From Elysia marginata (Eukaryota > Mollusca > Gastropoda > Plakobranchidae), in assembly GCA_019649035.1 (NCBI GenBank), contig BMAT01005369.1, forward strand, positions 333,895 through 366,919: DNA of 33,025 nucleotides. Direction: 5' to 3'. Below the pieces are notes generated by a model that saw only the letters and a list, made by a program, of their open reading frames with translations, made no database searches and was not told the origin of the DNA. How positions within the stretch are numbered: position 1 is the stretch's first letter; each line of letters begins with the position of its first letter. Shown piece after piece: positions 12,808 through 21,463 of the stretch. A program made the position numbers and the translations under genes.

Positions 12808-13900
12808 ATGTTTTGAGATTTGCTCTGTATTTTCTAAACTGTTAATGATACGTACATGAAACTTTCACAGGCCTTCAAATTACTCTCCATGGCTCTCCAT
12901 GCAACGTTACAGCCTGATCTGCCTCTTCCAGAACACGCCTTGGTAGTCTTCTTCCGGTATGGTCCGCAGCTCTGAATTCCCTGCTTTTGCGAGGTCTTGA
13001 ATGCGATCAAACTTCCGTCCAGATAGCTTGTCTTTCAGAATCGGAAACAACCAGAAGCCACATGGTGCCAAGTCGGGACTTTAGGCGGGGTGGGGCAAGA
13101 CCTGAATTTTTAGCTCCCGCAGTGACTGGGTTGTGGCCCTTGCTTTTTGGGGACCTGCATTGTCATGAAGAAGCAAGGTCCTGGAGGTGTTATGTTTTAG
13201 TCGTTGCTCATTGATTGATGATTTCACCTTGGAAAGTATATCCTGGACATATTATGTGGCAGCCATCGTAGCGTCTTGAGGCAAAGTTTCAACTACAAGT
13301 GGGCCACTGTAATTGAAGAATACCGTAAACATTCTCTTTTGGCTTTGAAATCCTGGACGCTTCACGACGGGTCTGTCTCCTTGCCCATCTACCAACCTGC
13401 GTTTGAGGCCTTTTGGTGAGATGATAAAGAAGGGGAACCAAGTCTAATCACCTGTGATGATGTCGGAGAGCCTTTAAGGGCCATGCAGTTCAAACATATT
13501 CAGCGATGCCGTTGCACACAAACCCTCTCTCTCTTTTGAACCATCCGTAAACAAATGGGGTATCCACCGGGCACATACCTTTTTCATACAGAGATGTTCA
13601 GGTATGATGGTATTAACTGTACCATATGAAAGGCCGTTGGTGTCGCTTAATTCTCGCACGCAGATATGGGGGTCTTCATCAATATCCTTCTTCATAGAAG
13701 CAATAGTCTGCTCGTTTACACATGATTTTGCTCGCCCGGGACGAGGGCAATCAGAAAGTGATTCTTTACCTTCATTGAATTCCTTTACCCAACGGCAAAC
13801 AGTTTGATAAGAACAGGCACAGTCCCCACAGATAGTCTGCAAAGTTTCATGGATCCGTTTTGCGGATTCAACAAGTTTACAGCGCATGAAAATGTAGAAT

Positions 13901-13905
13901 CGCAT
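13901..13905. repeat. Target-site duplication of the solo LTR, left copy
   Basis: CGCAT, identical to the copy at 14623-14627. On the minus strand it reads ATGCG and is part of the transposase codons for M-R. Confidence 0.85.
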
Positions 13906-14018
13906 TGTCACAAACACCAGAAATAATAATCGAGTAAACGAATACAACTCCTGATGCGAGACTTGTGAGTTTTTTTTAAATCTTGAAAACGTATCTTATG
14001 AAGAACGTAGAAAATGAG

Positions 14019-14024
14019 TTTATT
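14019..14024 (-). terminator. AATAAA polyadenylation signal of the LTR
   Basis: AATAAA on the minus strand, about 115 bp before the LTR 3' border, consistent with the end of an R region. Confidence 0.5.
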
Positions 14025-14232
14025 CAACTTAAAATGAAGAAATCAACACGAAACAGTATTTACATCCAGCAGCAGTCGAAAATAATAACATAGGAATTGC
14101 CAATATCCAGCATAAACAAATCGTAGATCTAACTTTTGCAGAAAACTACTCACTCTCTCTTCGTCCAGTATTCTATCCTCTCAGTCTTCTCCGATTCTCT
14201 CTCCACTCTTCTTTAATCAACCACGCGAGCTC

Positions 14233-14242
14233 TATTTATAAG
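14233..14242 (-). promoter_or_regulatory. TATA-like box of the LTR
   Basis: CTTATAAATA on the minus strand, near the middle of the LTR and about 210 bp upstream of its AATAAA. The position suits a retrotransposon promoter. Activity is not shown. Confidence 0.5.
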
Positions 14243-14622
14243 CAAAACACACATCTCGAAAAAGCACACAAATTCTAGTAATTGCCAGAAAATGCGACCC
14301 TTTACAAGAAAGGTAAGAAAGGCGTGGCCTAATAGGGCAGCGACACCCAATCGCGAGCCAAGTTAAAAATAGGTCGCCGGTCATCAAACATTATGTAAAT
14401 TAACCTTAAGATAGTAATCTAGATAAATCCAGAAGACTAGATCTACAAAACTAATAATAGGCGATCGTTCTAGATTTTAACGAGTTATGAAATCCGTAAG
14501 TTACTTATAACTACGAATGCTTAACACATTCCATTAAGAAAACAAGCTAACCCTTATCTAGGTCTCCATTGTATATAGCATGACTAAGGAACTAGACTAG
14601 AACAATGTCTAACTTCGTTACA

Positions 14623-14627
14623 CGCAT
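14623..14627. repeat. Target-site duplication of the solo LTR, right copy
   Basis: CGCAT, identical to 13901-13905. The mariner reading frame continues from this copy into upstream transposase codons. Confidence 0.85.
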
Positions 14628-14814
14628 GTTTTCCTTAGTGAACTCTATCTTGATTGCTGCAGAGCTATTCACCGCATCTTTTCATGACGTCATATAACGT
14701 CACATGGAATATTTTCATTTGGTTCGACAGTACACAAGCTGATGATCATTTTCATATATGACATGACTACCAAAGGTCGCGCATTTACAAACAGGAAGGT
14801 CACTCTTATTACCA

Positions 14815-14829
14815 AATGATCTACCCTCG
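14815..14829 (-). repeat. Mariner terminal inverted repeat, right end
   Basis: Read on the minus strand this is CGAGGGTAGATCATT, followed on the plus strand by TA at 14830-14831. It is the end nearest the transposase start. Similarity to the left end fades after about 15 bp. Confidence 0.85.
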
Positions 14830-14831
14830 TA

Positions 14832-14941
14832 GCGTAAAAGTACGAGCATTCAAACATTTATGAAAAATTATTATTAACACGTTACAAAAAGTAGCTACTT
14901 TAAGGGTGGATAGATAAATAGATTAATAGAGATAGAGGGGT

Positions 14942-15026
<85 letters not shown>

Positions 15027-16106
15027 CCAAGTTCACCAGCAAGATTTTGTCTGTCTTTAAACGCCACGGGAGTTATGAAAGCGTGAAACAGAAAATGATA
15101 TCGCAAATTACCAATTATTTAAAAGGAGCAAATTATACACTTTATATTTTTTGTGGATATGGAGATAGAAAGAGACAGAACGAAAAAAATACAGTAAGAC
15201 AGAAAGATACAGAAAGACTGGAAGAGACAGAAATATGGCACGAGAATGGGGCATAGACAAAGAGTTATTTTATCTCGAGTGGCAAAGATTGAGTCAACGA
15301 CATGAACGAAGATAGTAAATAATTGTCAGTTCTGAGTTACAATTCACTTCAATGAGACTACAAAGCCTTTGGGTGAAAATGATATTTGACTCTGGAAAGT
15401 AAACATATATATGATCTTGTACAGAACACACTCTTTAATAAAGAACGTTATCCTTCAATATTCCGATATCCATTCTTTGATTTTGACTTTAAACTCCTTT
15501 TTTCCGTCGCGCTTATACTTCACACTCATAATTATTACCTTTGAATGAAATTTTTTAAAAATGCATATTCATATTGCGGATCTTTGAAATGAGTATAACT
15601 GTGCAATATCTAAGAATAATATTTTTTATATCATGTATACAATATGACTTGTTCATTTGTCAGTGTCATCTTTAGGCTCGGATGTTTGATTATCTGTACC
15701 TTGCTTCACAGACTGGCATTCTACAGTAGGCATCAAGCACAAGAAACAAATTACCGCTGATTAAAGTACCTAAAGCAAATTATAACAAGGTTCATCGCGT
15801 AAATATATTGTTAACAAAAAAAATTATTATTATAAAGTATAAAAAGCCGTTGCAGGGGGTTTGAAAAGTAATGATATTGCAACATTAAAGAGATTACAAT
15901 GTTTAGGAAATTTTAGCAAATGGGGCAAAATATGTAGAAAGCGAGACGTGGAAGAAAAAAAAATTCCAACTCCAGATAGACAAGAATTGACCAATGAAGC
16001 GTACATCGTGGCTGATTAATCGGAACTCATTATCAACGTATTAATCAATGGATTGAACACACAGTACATAAGAAGGTTCCAAGGATGAACTCTGAGTGGC
16101 AGAGGA
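14832..16106. other. Unassigned sequence around a GA array
   Basis: Apart from the GA array listed separately, I see no gene or recognisable element. The short open frames beside the array are low-complexity artefacts. Confidence 0.5.
14929..15023. repeat. GA microsatellite
   Basis: A near-pure GA dinucleotide array of about 80 bp with one GATA interruption, about 100 bp beyond the right end of the mariner. Confidence 0.95.
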
Positions 16107-16117
16107 TGGAATGGAGA
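16107..16117. repeat. SINE target-site duplication, left copy
   Basis: TGGAATGGAGA, identical to 16392-16402. Confidence 0.9.
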
Positions 16118-16327
16118 TGGTTGGTTGTTTGAATTTTTAACGTCCCAGACAACTTCGAGGTTGTACTGGCGCTGGGGGCAATTGAATGCATGCTGCCACA
16201 CTGTACGCTTGCGTACACCACACCCAGTTAAATTATTCTGACACCGGGCCGACTAAATCCATAATGAGAGACACTAGGCGGATCAGCTGCAAATACGAAT
16301 TTTAAGTCCTTGGGTTAGACTCGGCCC

Positions 16328-16338
16328 GAGATCGATCC
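16328..16338 (-). promoter_or_regulatory. Pol III B box of the SINE (degenerate)
   Basis: GGATCGATCTC on the minus strand differs from GGTTCGANNCC at two positions and lies at normal spacing from the A box. Confidence 0.65.
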
Positions 16339-16370
16339 ACGCACCTCCCGATCTCTGAGCGAGTATCTTA

Positions 16371-16381
16371 CCGCTAGGCCA
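16371..16381 (-). promoter_or_regulatory. Pol III A box of the SINE
   Basis: TGGCCTAGCGG on the minus strand matches the A-box consensus TRGCNNAGYGG at every position. Confidence 0.8.
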
Positions 16382-16391
16382 CAGAGCCGGT

Positions 16392-16402
16392 TGGAATGGA
16401 GA
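16392..16402. repeat. SINE target-site duplication, right copy
   Basis: TGGAATGGAGA, identical to 16107-16117. Confidence 0.9.
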
Positions 16403-17080
16403 AAGAAAATTAATTTTGACTCAATTTTATCTCATTTTTATTCAATTTTTAGCTCGCTTGCTATTTTTCTCAGCCTTTCTATCTTTGTCTTCCTCTATGT
16501 CTCTGCCATCGTCTACCTGTCTGTTTTCATTAATGTTTGTCTACCTTCTACATTTCTACATCTCTGTATGTCTGAATCTGTACACATAGAACTTAACATC
16601 TGAGGACTTGTCGATATGAATCTTATTCTCAAAGTCTGCCTTTATACAACTGTTATTGTTAGACTATTTGTTTTTGTACCATAATTAAAAAAAAAAACTT
16701 TGGCTGTCATTTCTCAGTTTTACAAGCCAATACACAAAATACATTTTCTCGTTGTATAAATTTCAGTTAATTTAATAACTTTTTTTTAATTTACATCCAA
16801 TGCCACATTTTAAATACTAGTTGACATACCCGCCGATATACGAATGGGACAAATGTCGATATAATTCCATCAGTTTAAAAATTATAGTTATAAGGTCGCA
16901 TATATATCACTTGAAGTTAAAATGATTAGTTATCGCTTGTCTTCGAAACGCACATTTATATCCTGGAAAAAAGGAGTATTCTTAGTTTATCAGCTTATCT
17001 AAGATTTTTCTTACCTTATGCTTAAATCACTTCTCGGAAGACCACATTGGTTGTAATATACTTCATTGTCCTGCGGAAAA
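16403..17080. other. Unassigned AT-rich sequence
   Basis: I see no gene. The first part is pyrimidine-rich and gives a hydrophobic 70-codon frame that I attribute to base composition. Confidence 0.5.
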
Positions 17081-17340
17081 TGTAGGTCTAAAGTCAGGAT
17101 ATCTACTACTAATTACATTTTAAACCTGTGTTCAAAAAGATGCATTATAAAAAATAGATCTAGATCTACAGTTATTTAGGTCTAAAGTCTAGAGATTTTT
17201 TTGCTTTTCACATTTTCAACCTGCCTTTAAAACAATTAGATCTAGTCTAGAGATCTATCGCTGATTACATTTTCGACCTAAGTCCAAAAAAATTGATTGC
17301 AAAAATGTAAACCTAAATCTAGATCTATAGTTTCTTTTGA
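17081..17340. repeat. Degenerate AGATCT-rich tandem repeat
   Basis: The segment repeats, with heavy divergence, the order GGTCTAAAGTC, AGATCTA-type words, ACATTTT(A/C)(A/G)ACCT and an A-rich stretch. ACATTTT anchors begin near 17115, 17210 and 17268, so unit lengths are uneven (about 95 and 58 bp). It may be an old satellite or local duplications. No coding signal is visible. Confidence 0.45.
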
Positions 17341-17932
17341 TAAGCGAAGAGTTTTTTACATCAGGCCTGCCACATTCAAATGCAGCTGCTTCCCATGTCA
17401 ACATTCACTTCGCACAAAATGCCGACGTGGCTTTGATTTCATTGTACTTTAGTGGCCTGAAATTGAATCTCACATTTTCTTTTACTTTTTTAGTTGCCCG
17501 CTAAAAGTTTATTCATGGACCCCTAAAAAGCCTTTAGCCGAAGAGCAGCCAAACACTGAGGTTCTAGCTACTTTATAGAAGATGACACAAAACATTACAT
17601 TTTAACCCTTCATGGCCAAAATACACTACTTTTATATGGAATCCTAAAACAAAATCAAAACTTAATTTGCTGTTTATTTACCCAATTCCTGGGAATAAAA
17701 ATGCATCATTTCTTAAACGTTGGCAAAATGGATATTTTTTTTTCTGGTATTAGAATTTTTCCTTGTTCGTATCAGACCTGATTGCCCAGTGAAGTGTCAA
17801 AACAAAACAGAGTTTGTCTTACTCAGCAAATACTTCAATTTAACAAACATAGGTTAAAAAAGAAAGTCAACCGGTGTAAACATTTTCAAAAGTTTATAAG
17901 AGGCATGTCAAATTTGATATTAGATGTTATGC
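17341..17932. other. Unassigned sequence upstream of hairpin cluster
   Basis: A 68-codon plus-strand frame (17782-17988) ends inside the hairpin cluster with an acidic tail (PVQEDEPIAEEIQDD). I do not recognise it, and no splice or promoter context supports it, so I do not call it a gene. Confidence 0.35.
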
Positions 17933-18065
17933 GCTACGGGCCCGTTCAAGAGGACGAGCCCATAGCGGAGGAAATCCAAGATGACTGATGGGCCAATGGG
18001 GCCCGTCAGCCAATCGTCTGCTGTATAACCCACGCTACTTATGGGTATTATTACGTCATACGTAA
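17933..18065. promoter_or_regulatory. Cluster of short palindromes with CCAAT, TATAA and CRE-like words
   Basis: In order: an inverted repeat with 13-bp arms and two mismatches (17933-17945 with 17954-17966, GCTACGGGCCCGT type); an inverted repeat with 10-bp arms and one mismatch (17985-17994 with 18000-18009) containing CCAAT in its loop; a second CCAAT just after; TATAA at about 18024; and a perfect TTACGT-CAT-ACGTAA palindrome at 18051-18065 that includes a CRE-like TTACGTCA. It stands out from the AT-rich flanks and could be a promoter or the core of an unrecognised repeat. No transcript start can be shown. Confidence 0.3.
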
Positions 18066-19009
18066 TCGTCGTCGGCGCGCAAGGTCTTTAGTAATTTCGC
18101 ACAGATGAATTTGTGAGATTTTGTGAGCTGTTTCCAATCAAACAGTAATCCAGAACGGAAATAAAGGTGTCGCCTCATGAAAACTTCATAAATCAACCCA
18201 TTCAGACATTACTTGAACAGCATGAGATTTAGACTCCGTGGTCTGGTAAATTTCCTCAGCCAACAAGATTAAGATCACGACATGTTTACGAGTAGAAAGT
18301 AAAGATGACATACCTTCCTGTCAGCTTTGACCACGAAGCTTTCTTGAGTCTGGCAGTTCGCGCTTACAGGAAATTACCAAATTCATTGCAGCACAAAACT
18401 TACGGATTATGTTTGTTGTTTTCCGAAAATAGAGGAAATAACACTTTCGGCTTTAAACAGGAAAGGTTTTGCAACTCAACGTCTGCCATCAAATATCTGT
18501 TGACTAATCTGTTTTCACCGTTTCTTCTTTTAATTTTAATTTTAGATATTTTGAAAACTATCTCAATGAGTTATAATTTAGGCGATCATACTGTTTCGTA
18601 ATTTGAGGAAATAATAAGTGGATTTTAGTTCAGTTGCATTGTTATGCTTAGAAGGCCAACGTTTTTACTGCATTGGTCAAATTTTTGTATTTTCCACATT
18701 CATATCGCTATATCTATGTCTAAGGTCGAACTTGACGTTACACCTTTTTGTTATAAGTATCGAAGTTTACTCTGTCGTCGACGACATCCACTCACATCAT
18801 AGGATATGTTGTAGCACGCGGGTTTGGAAGAGGCATCTTTGTAAGTGGCTGAGGCGTCACACTTTAGACAGGCAGTCTTGTAAAAAGCTCTTTAAATTAA
18901 AGGAAAGTAGTTTAAAGAGGATGTATGAGACTACATTTAGACTGCCCTCTCTTTTGCTTTTCTCTTTTCCTTCTTGTCTGAAGGATGGTCTGGTAGATTC
19001 TTTCCCCTT
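18066..19009. other. Unassigned sequence beside mariner remnant
   Basis: Two open frames here (18305-18601 and 18618-19118, plus strand) have no family signal I recognise, and the second partly shadows the mariner remnant on the other strand. A perfect 14-bp palindrome, TGTCGTCGACGACA, lies at 18773-18786. Confidence 0.4.
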
Positions 19010-19831
19010 TACTCCCCGAATGCAAAATGACCCCTGGGCGCTTTCTGCGAATGGCCTCCCTAAGCTTGTCAAGAGTTTGGCAGTACCTTGCAGCATTGAT
19101 TGTTTCTCCAGGTTGTAAGTTTCGAACAGAAGAACACCACGACTGTCCCAGGAAACAGTTCCAATTATTTTCTTTGCTGACCGCATGACTTTGAATTTCT
19201 TCGCGACAGGTGAGGATGGATGTTTCCATGTCATCGAATCTTGCTTTGTTTCTGGGGTGCAATCGTGCAACCAAGTCTCATCACCTGTGACTATGCTGTC
19301 AATAAAAGTCACATCGTACCCTAGAAAGTCTCCGCCGGCGTTGGCAGTATNNNNNNNNNNNNNNNNNNNNNNNNNNNNNNNNNNNNNNNNNNNNNNNNNN
19401 NNNNNNNNNNNNNNNNNNNNNNNNNNNNNNNNNNNNNNNNNNNNNNNNNNNNNNNNNNNNNNNNNNNNNNNNNNNNNNNNNNNNNNNNNNNNNNNAATTC
19501 TATGGGCAGAAGTTTCCGAAATTTCAAGACTGCTTGCGATTTTTTGAAGTTTCAACCTCCTGTCTTGACGAATAAGCTCATCAACTCGCTTCTCGTTGTC
19601 TTCTGTCGTCGCAGTTATCGAACGCCCTCTCCCTTCCCTGTCTGACAAGTCGGAATGGCCGGCTTTAAACAAATTACACCAGTGATAGACTTGTGTACGG
19701 CTTATAACATGCTCACCATATACACTCTGAAGTTCTTTATGAATGTTGGTAGGATTCAGACTTTTGGCGTTCAAAAACCATATGACAGCTCTGATTTCCT
19801 CCTTTGACCAAGTTTTGAGGTGAGCCGCCAT
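19010..19831 (-). pseudogene. Second mariner-like transposase, 3'-truncated, with assembly gap
   Basis: From ATG at 19831 the minus strand encodes an N-terminal HTH region typical of the mariner/SETMAR-like transposase family (WSKEEIRAVIWFLNAK, then SRTQVYHWCNLFKAGHSDL, then ISETSAHRI). A 145-bp run of N follows. After it the frame resumes with IVTGDETWLHDCTPETK (first catalytic Asp) and WKHPSSP. Near 19118-19125 the reading frame shifts by one base: SWDSRGVLLFE lies in one frame and LQPGETINAARYCQTLDKLR in the next. Similarity ends about RRKRPG (near 19020), before the HDN and SPDLAP blocks that carry the second and third catalytic residues, so the enzyme is incomplete. It belongs to a different mariner lineage from the one at 12.8-14.8 kb. 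I found no inverted repeats. A domesticated gene is possible in principle, but the frameshift and truncation argue against it. Confidence 0.88.
19351..19495. other. Assembly gap (145 N)
   Basis: A run of N within the transposase. The missing 48 or so codons match the usual distance between the HTH region and the TGDETW motif in this family, so the gap length looks like a real estimate and not an arbitrary one. Confidence 0.95.
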
Positions 19832-20392
19832 CTTTAAAATCGTCTAGACATTTTTTGTGCAAAATGATGCACTTCATAATTTCTGGGAATATCCCTAAGG
19901 AAATAAGAAATATCATGTCGTTTACAGAATTAAAAAAGCTTCACTGGTTGCTGAGCAATGGGCATTTTTCGGTTATTTCTGAAAGAGCCCTCGTAGCTGA
20001 TTCTTTAGAACTTGTTTACACGCACATTATTAGTCCTACTACCTGATATGTTATGAAGTCTGCATCGAATAGAGAATACAGAATAATTTTATTAAACCTT
20101 CGTGCATATAATATTGAATGCTCACACATTGCAACATAATGAAACGGTATATTACATGTAACTATAGATATATGAAAAGAATAGGTAAATAAATAAGTCC
20201 CATTAGAGTTTAATAGAATTTAAATATTGCTTATTTTGTTACATAAAGTGCGTGAGTTATAAATTATAATACGCATTTACATCACATGTAGAAATAGGCT
20301 AATTTCCTATGGCTAGTATTAATCAAATCATTGTCACAGAAAGTCAGTATCACAAAGTGTTATATAAGTAGTAAATTTCTCGGGGTGGGGAT
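19832..20392. other. Upstream flank of second mariner and probable LINE 3' UTR
   Basis: AT-rich sequence without a gene. The part next to 20393 lies directly downstream of the LINE stop codon on the minus strand and is probably its 3' untranslated region. I could not fix a 3' tail or target duplication. Confidence 0.4.
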
Positions 20393-21131
20393 CAAATGAT
20401 TTTAAAGTTTCCATTCAATAGTTTTAAAGATCTTGGCAAGAAAGAATCGTTGTAACGGTTGGTTTTGAGTGCTGGCATCCTGTATCCTGCGCTACGTCCA
20501 CAGAGTCGACTGTCTTCAGAGGGTGTATCTTGTCTTTTAGTATTTGTTTTGTCTTTTTAGCAGTCCGTTCTTCGCAAAGGGCCTCAAATCTTAATTGTTT
20601 CACTCCCACCACTGCGCCAGCTTTTTCAATTACTTTATAAAGTTGATCTTTTACACTACTGTTCATATTGCCTCCCCAGCTGTAAATGCCAAAGGTCAAA
20701 ATACTGGTCAAGACTGAAGAATGAAATATTTGTAGTGATTGTCCATGGACATTAAATGATCTTAGTTTTCTAAGGCAGTTTTTACCAGGTTTACGTTTTG
20801 CAGTTATGTTATCAGTATTTTTATTTAAAGAGAGTTTGTCGTCAATTACTACTCTGAGGTATTTTAGGCTTTGAACTCTTTCTATTTCCTTGCCATCAAT
20901 CACAATTTGCTTTAGACTTTTTGTGTTCCTACAAAAGTCGATTATCAATTCTTTTTTTTTCAAAATTTTAATATTAAAAAATGATCATTACACCATCTAG
21001 AGAAGGATTCTATTTTTCAAGTAATCATATTCTTGTCGTTTTTAATAGCTCCTGGCAGTATTGTGTCGTCCACATATTTATCAATAATGCAGTCACTGTG
21101 TGTTGACCTGCAGTCCGATGTGTACACTAAA
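20393..21131 (-). pseudogene. LINE RT C-terminal remnant
   Basis: After the nested insert the host LINE resumes with YTSDC and YVDD (21065-21076, catalytic Asp pair), crosses two stops into KKKELIIDFCRNTKSL (20963 onward), and continues through LKYLRVVIDDKLS, CLRKLRSFNV, LTFGIYSWGG and ILKDKIHPL. Near 20490 a one-base shift moves the frame to GYRMPALKTNRYNDSFLPRS, ending at the stop 20393-20395. The stretch 20963-20424 is open for 179 codons, the best preserved part of the relic. Confidence 0.9.
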
Positions 21132-21463
21132 AAGATAAGATATAATACATCTGTATTGTCCTTTCAAGAGACACATTGTTTTGGTTAAGGCAAGAAAAAT
21201 AGATGTACAAGATTAATAACATAGACACGAACATCAGTTTTAAAATCGGTGCATTAACTAAAAAAAACCTATACACTTACAATTAATAAAGTATTAATTT
21301 AATGGCAGTTGGTAAGAACGATTTTCCATAACTTTCTAGTCTGCATCTGATGCTTAAAGGCTTTCCTAAGCGTACAGAGAAACTTTAATGGATGTACAGT
21401 AGGTGTTTTTTATCTTTTGCAATCAATATGATTTTGCTTTGGGTTTTACAGAGGTACAGTAAA
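21132..21463 (-). mobile_element. 5'-truncated 3' end of a second LINE, nested in the first
   Basis: The host RT reading breaks after SPF (about 21474) and resumes at YTSDC (about 21127). The 332 bp between includes, on the minus strand, a different LINE C terminus: HPLKF, then after a one-base shift LGKPLSIRCRLESYGKSF and LPTAIKLIN. An untranslated region follows that ends ...GGACAATACAG...TATCTTATCTT, a tail style common in CR1/Rex1-like LINEs. The insert is bordered by near-identical 10-bp direct repeats, GTACACTAAA (21122-21131) and GTACAGTAAA (21454-21463). I read this as a later LINE copy inserted in the same orientation by target-primed reverse transcription. Confidence 0.75.

Larger units (their letters stand above)
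13906..14622 (-). mobile_element. Solo LTR (Gypsy- or BEL-like) inside mariner transposase
   Basis: This 717-bp segment begins TGTCAC and ends GTTACA on the plus strand (TG...CA borders) and is flanked by a perfect 5-bp duplication, CGCAT, at 13901-13905 and 14623-14627. Read on the minus strand it starts TGTAACGAAG and has a TATA-like box (CTTATAAATA, 14233-14242), an AATAAA signal about 210 bp later (14019-14024), and ends TGTGACA. That order fits U3-R-U5 of an LTR in the minus orientation. There is no coding sequence and no second LTR, so it is a solo LTR, the usual product of recombination between the two LTRs of an integrated retrotransposon. Assignment to a superfamily rests only on the 5-bp duplication and the TGTAAC end, and is tentative. 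Confidence 0.85.
12907..14685 (-). pseudogene. Mariner transposase pseudogene, split by solo LTR
   Basis: Mariner transposases cut and paste the element by binding its inverted repeats through a helix-turn-helix domain and cleaving with a DDD triad. The relic starts near 14685 (an ATG there is one base out of frame), reads to 14623 (including SSAAIKIEFTKEN), is broken by the LTR, and resumes at 13905 with MRFYIFMRCKL and the HTH segment (GDCACSYQTVCRWVKEF). It then runs in one frame, with no frameshift, to a terminal stop at 12907-12909. Four in-frame stops interrupt it: 13474-13476, 13444-13446 (the E of the GDETW motif), 13252-13254 and 13081-13083 (the Y of the PYSPDLAP motif). The first catalytic Asp (13447-13449) and the second, in LLHDN (13162-13164), are kept. 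The third, exactly 34 residues later, is Gly (13057-13059, SPDLAPCG where mariners have D). Total length is about 350 codons, normal for the family. It cannot make an active enzyme. Confidence 0.93.
12793..14829 (-). mobile_element. Mariner (DD34D-type) DNA transposon relic carrying a solo LTR
   Basis: The ends are inverted repeats of about 15 bp with two mismatches: CGAGGGTGGATCAAT at 12793-12807, and the reverse complement of 14815-14829. Both are bordered by the TA target duplication of the Tc1/mariner superfamily (12791-12792 and 14830-14831). Inside, on the minus strand, lies a mariner transposase relic. The element spans 2037 bp. Removing the 717-bp inserted LTR and one 5-bp target copy leaves 1315 bp, very close to the usual 1.3 kb of a complete mariner. 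The copy is therefore full length apart from the later insertion, but it is dead: in-frame stops and loss of a catalytic residue are described under the transposase. Confidence 0.92.
16118..16391 (-). mobile_element. tRNA-derived SINE with perfect target duplication
   Basis: On the minus strand a tRNA-like head starts at about 16391. It contains a full match to the pol III A box (TGGCCTAGCGG, 16371-16381) and, about 43 bp on, a B-box-like GGATCGATCTC (16328-16338). A body follows that ends in CTGGGACGTTAAAAATTCAA and a CAAC-rich tail. The 274-bp element is flanked by perfect 11-bp direct repeats, TGGAATGGAGA, at 16107-16117 and 16392-16402, the mark of insertion by LINE machinery. SINEs carry no protein gene; they are transcribed by RNA polymerase III and copied by a partner LINE. 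I cannot name the SINE family with certainty. Confidence 0.9.

Noticed and set aside
13604..13807. 67-codon plus-strand frame
   Set aside because: Antisense shadow of the mariner transposase on the other strand.
18618..19118. 166-codon plus-strand frame
   Set aside because: Its second half is the antisense of the mariner-like transposase and its first half has no family signal.
19010..19831. Domesticated SETMAR-like host gene
   Set aside because: A frameshift, loss of two catalytic blocks and absence of a fused domain make a dead transposon copy simpler; the gap prevents a final answer.
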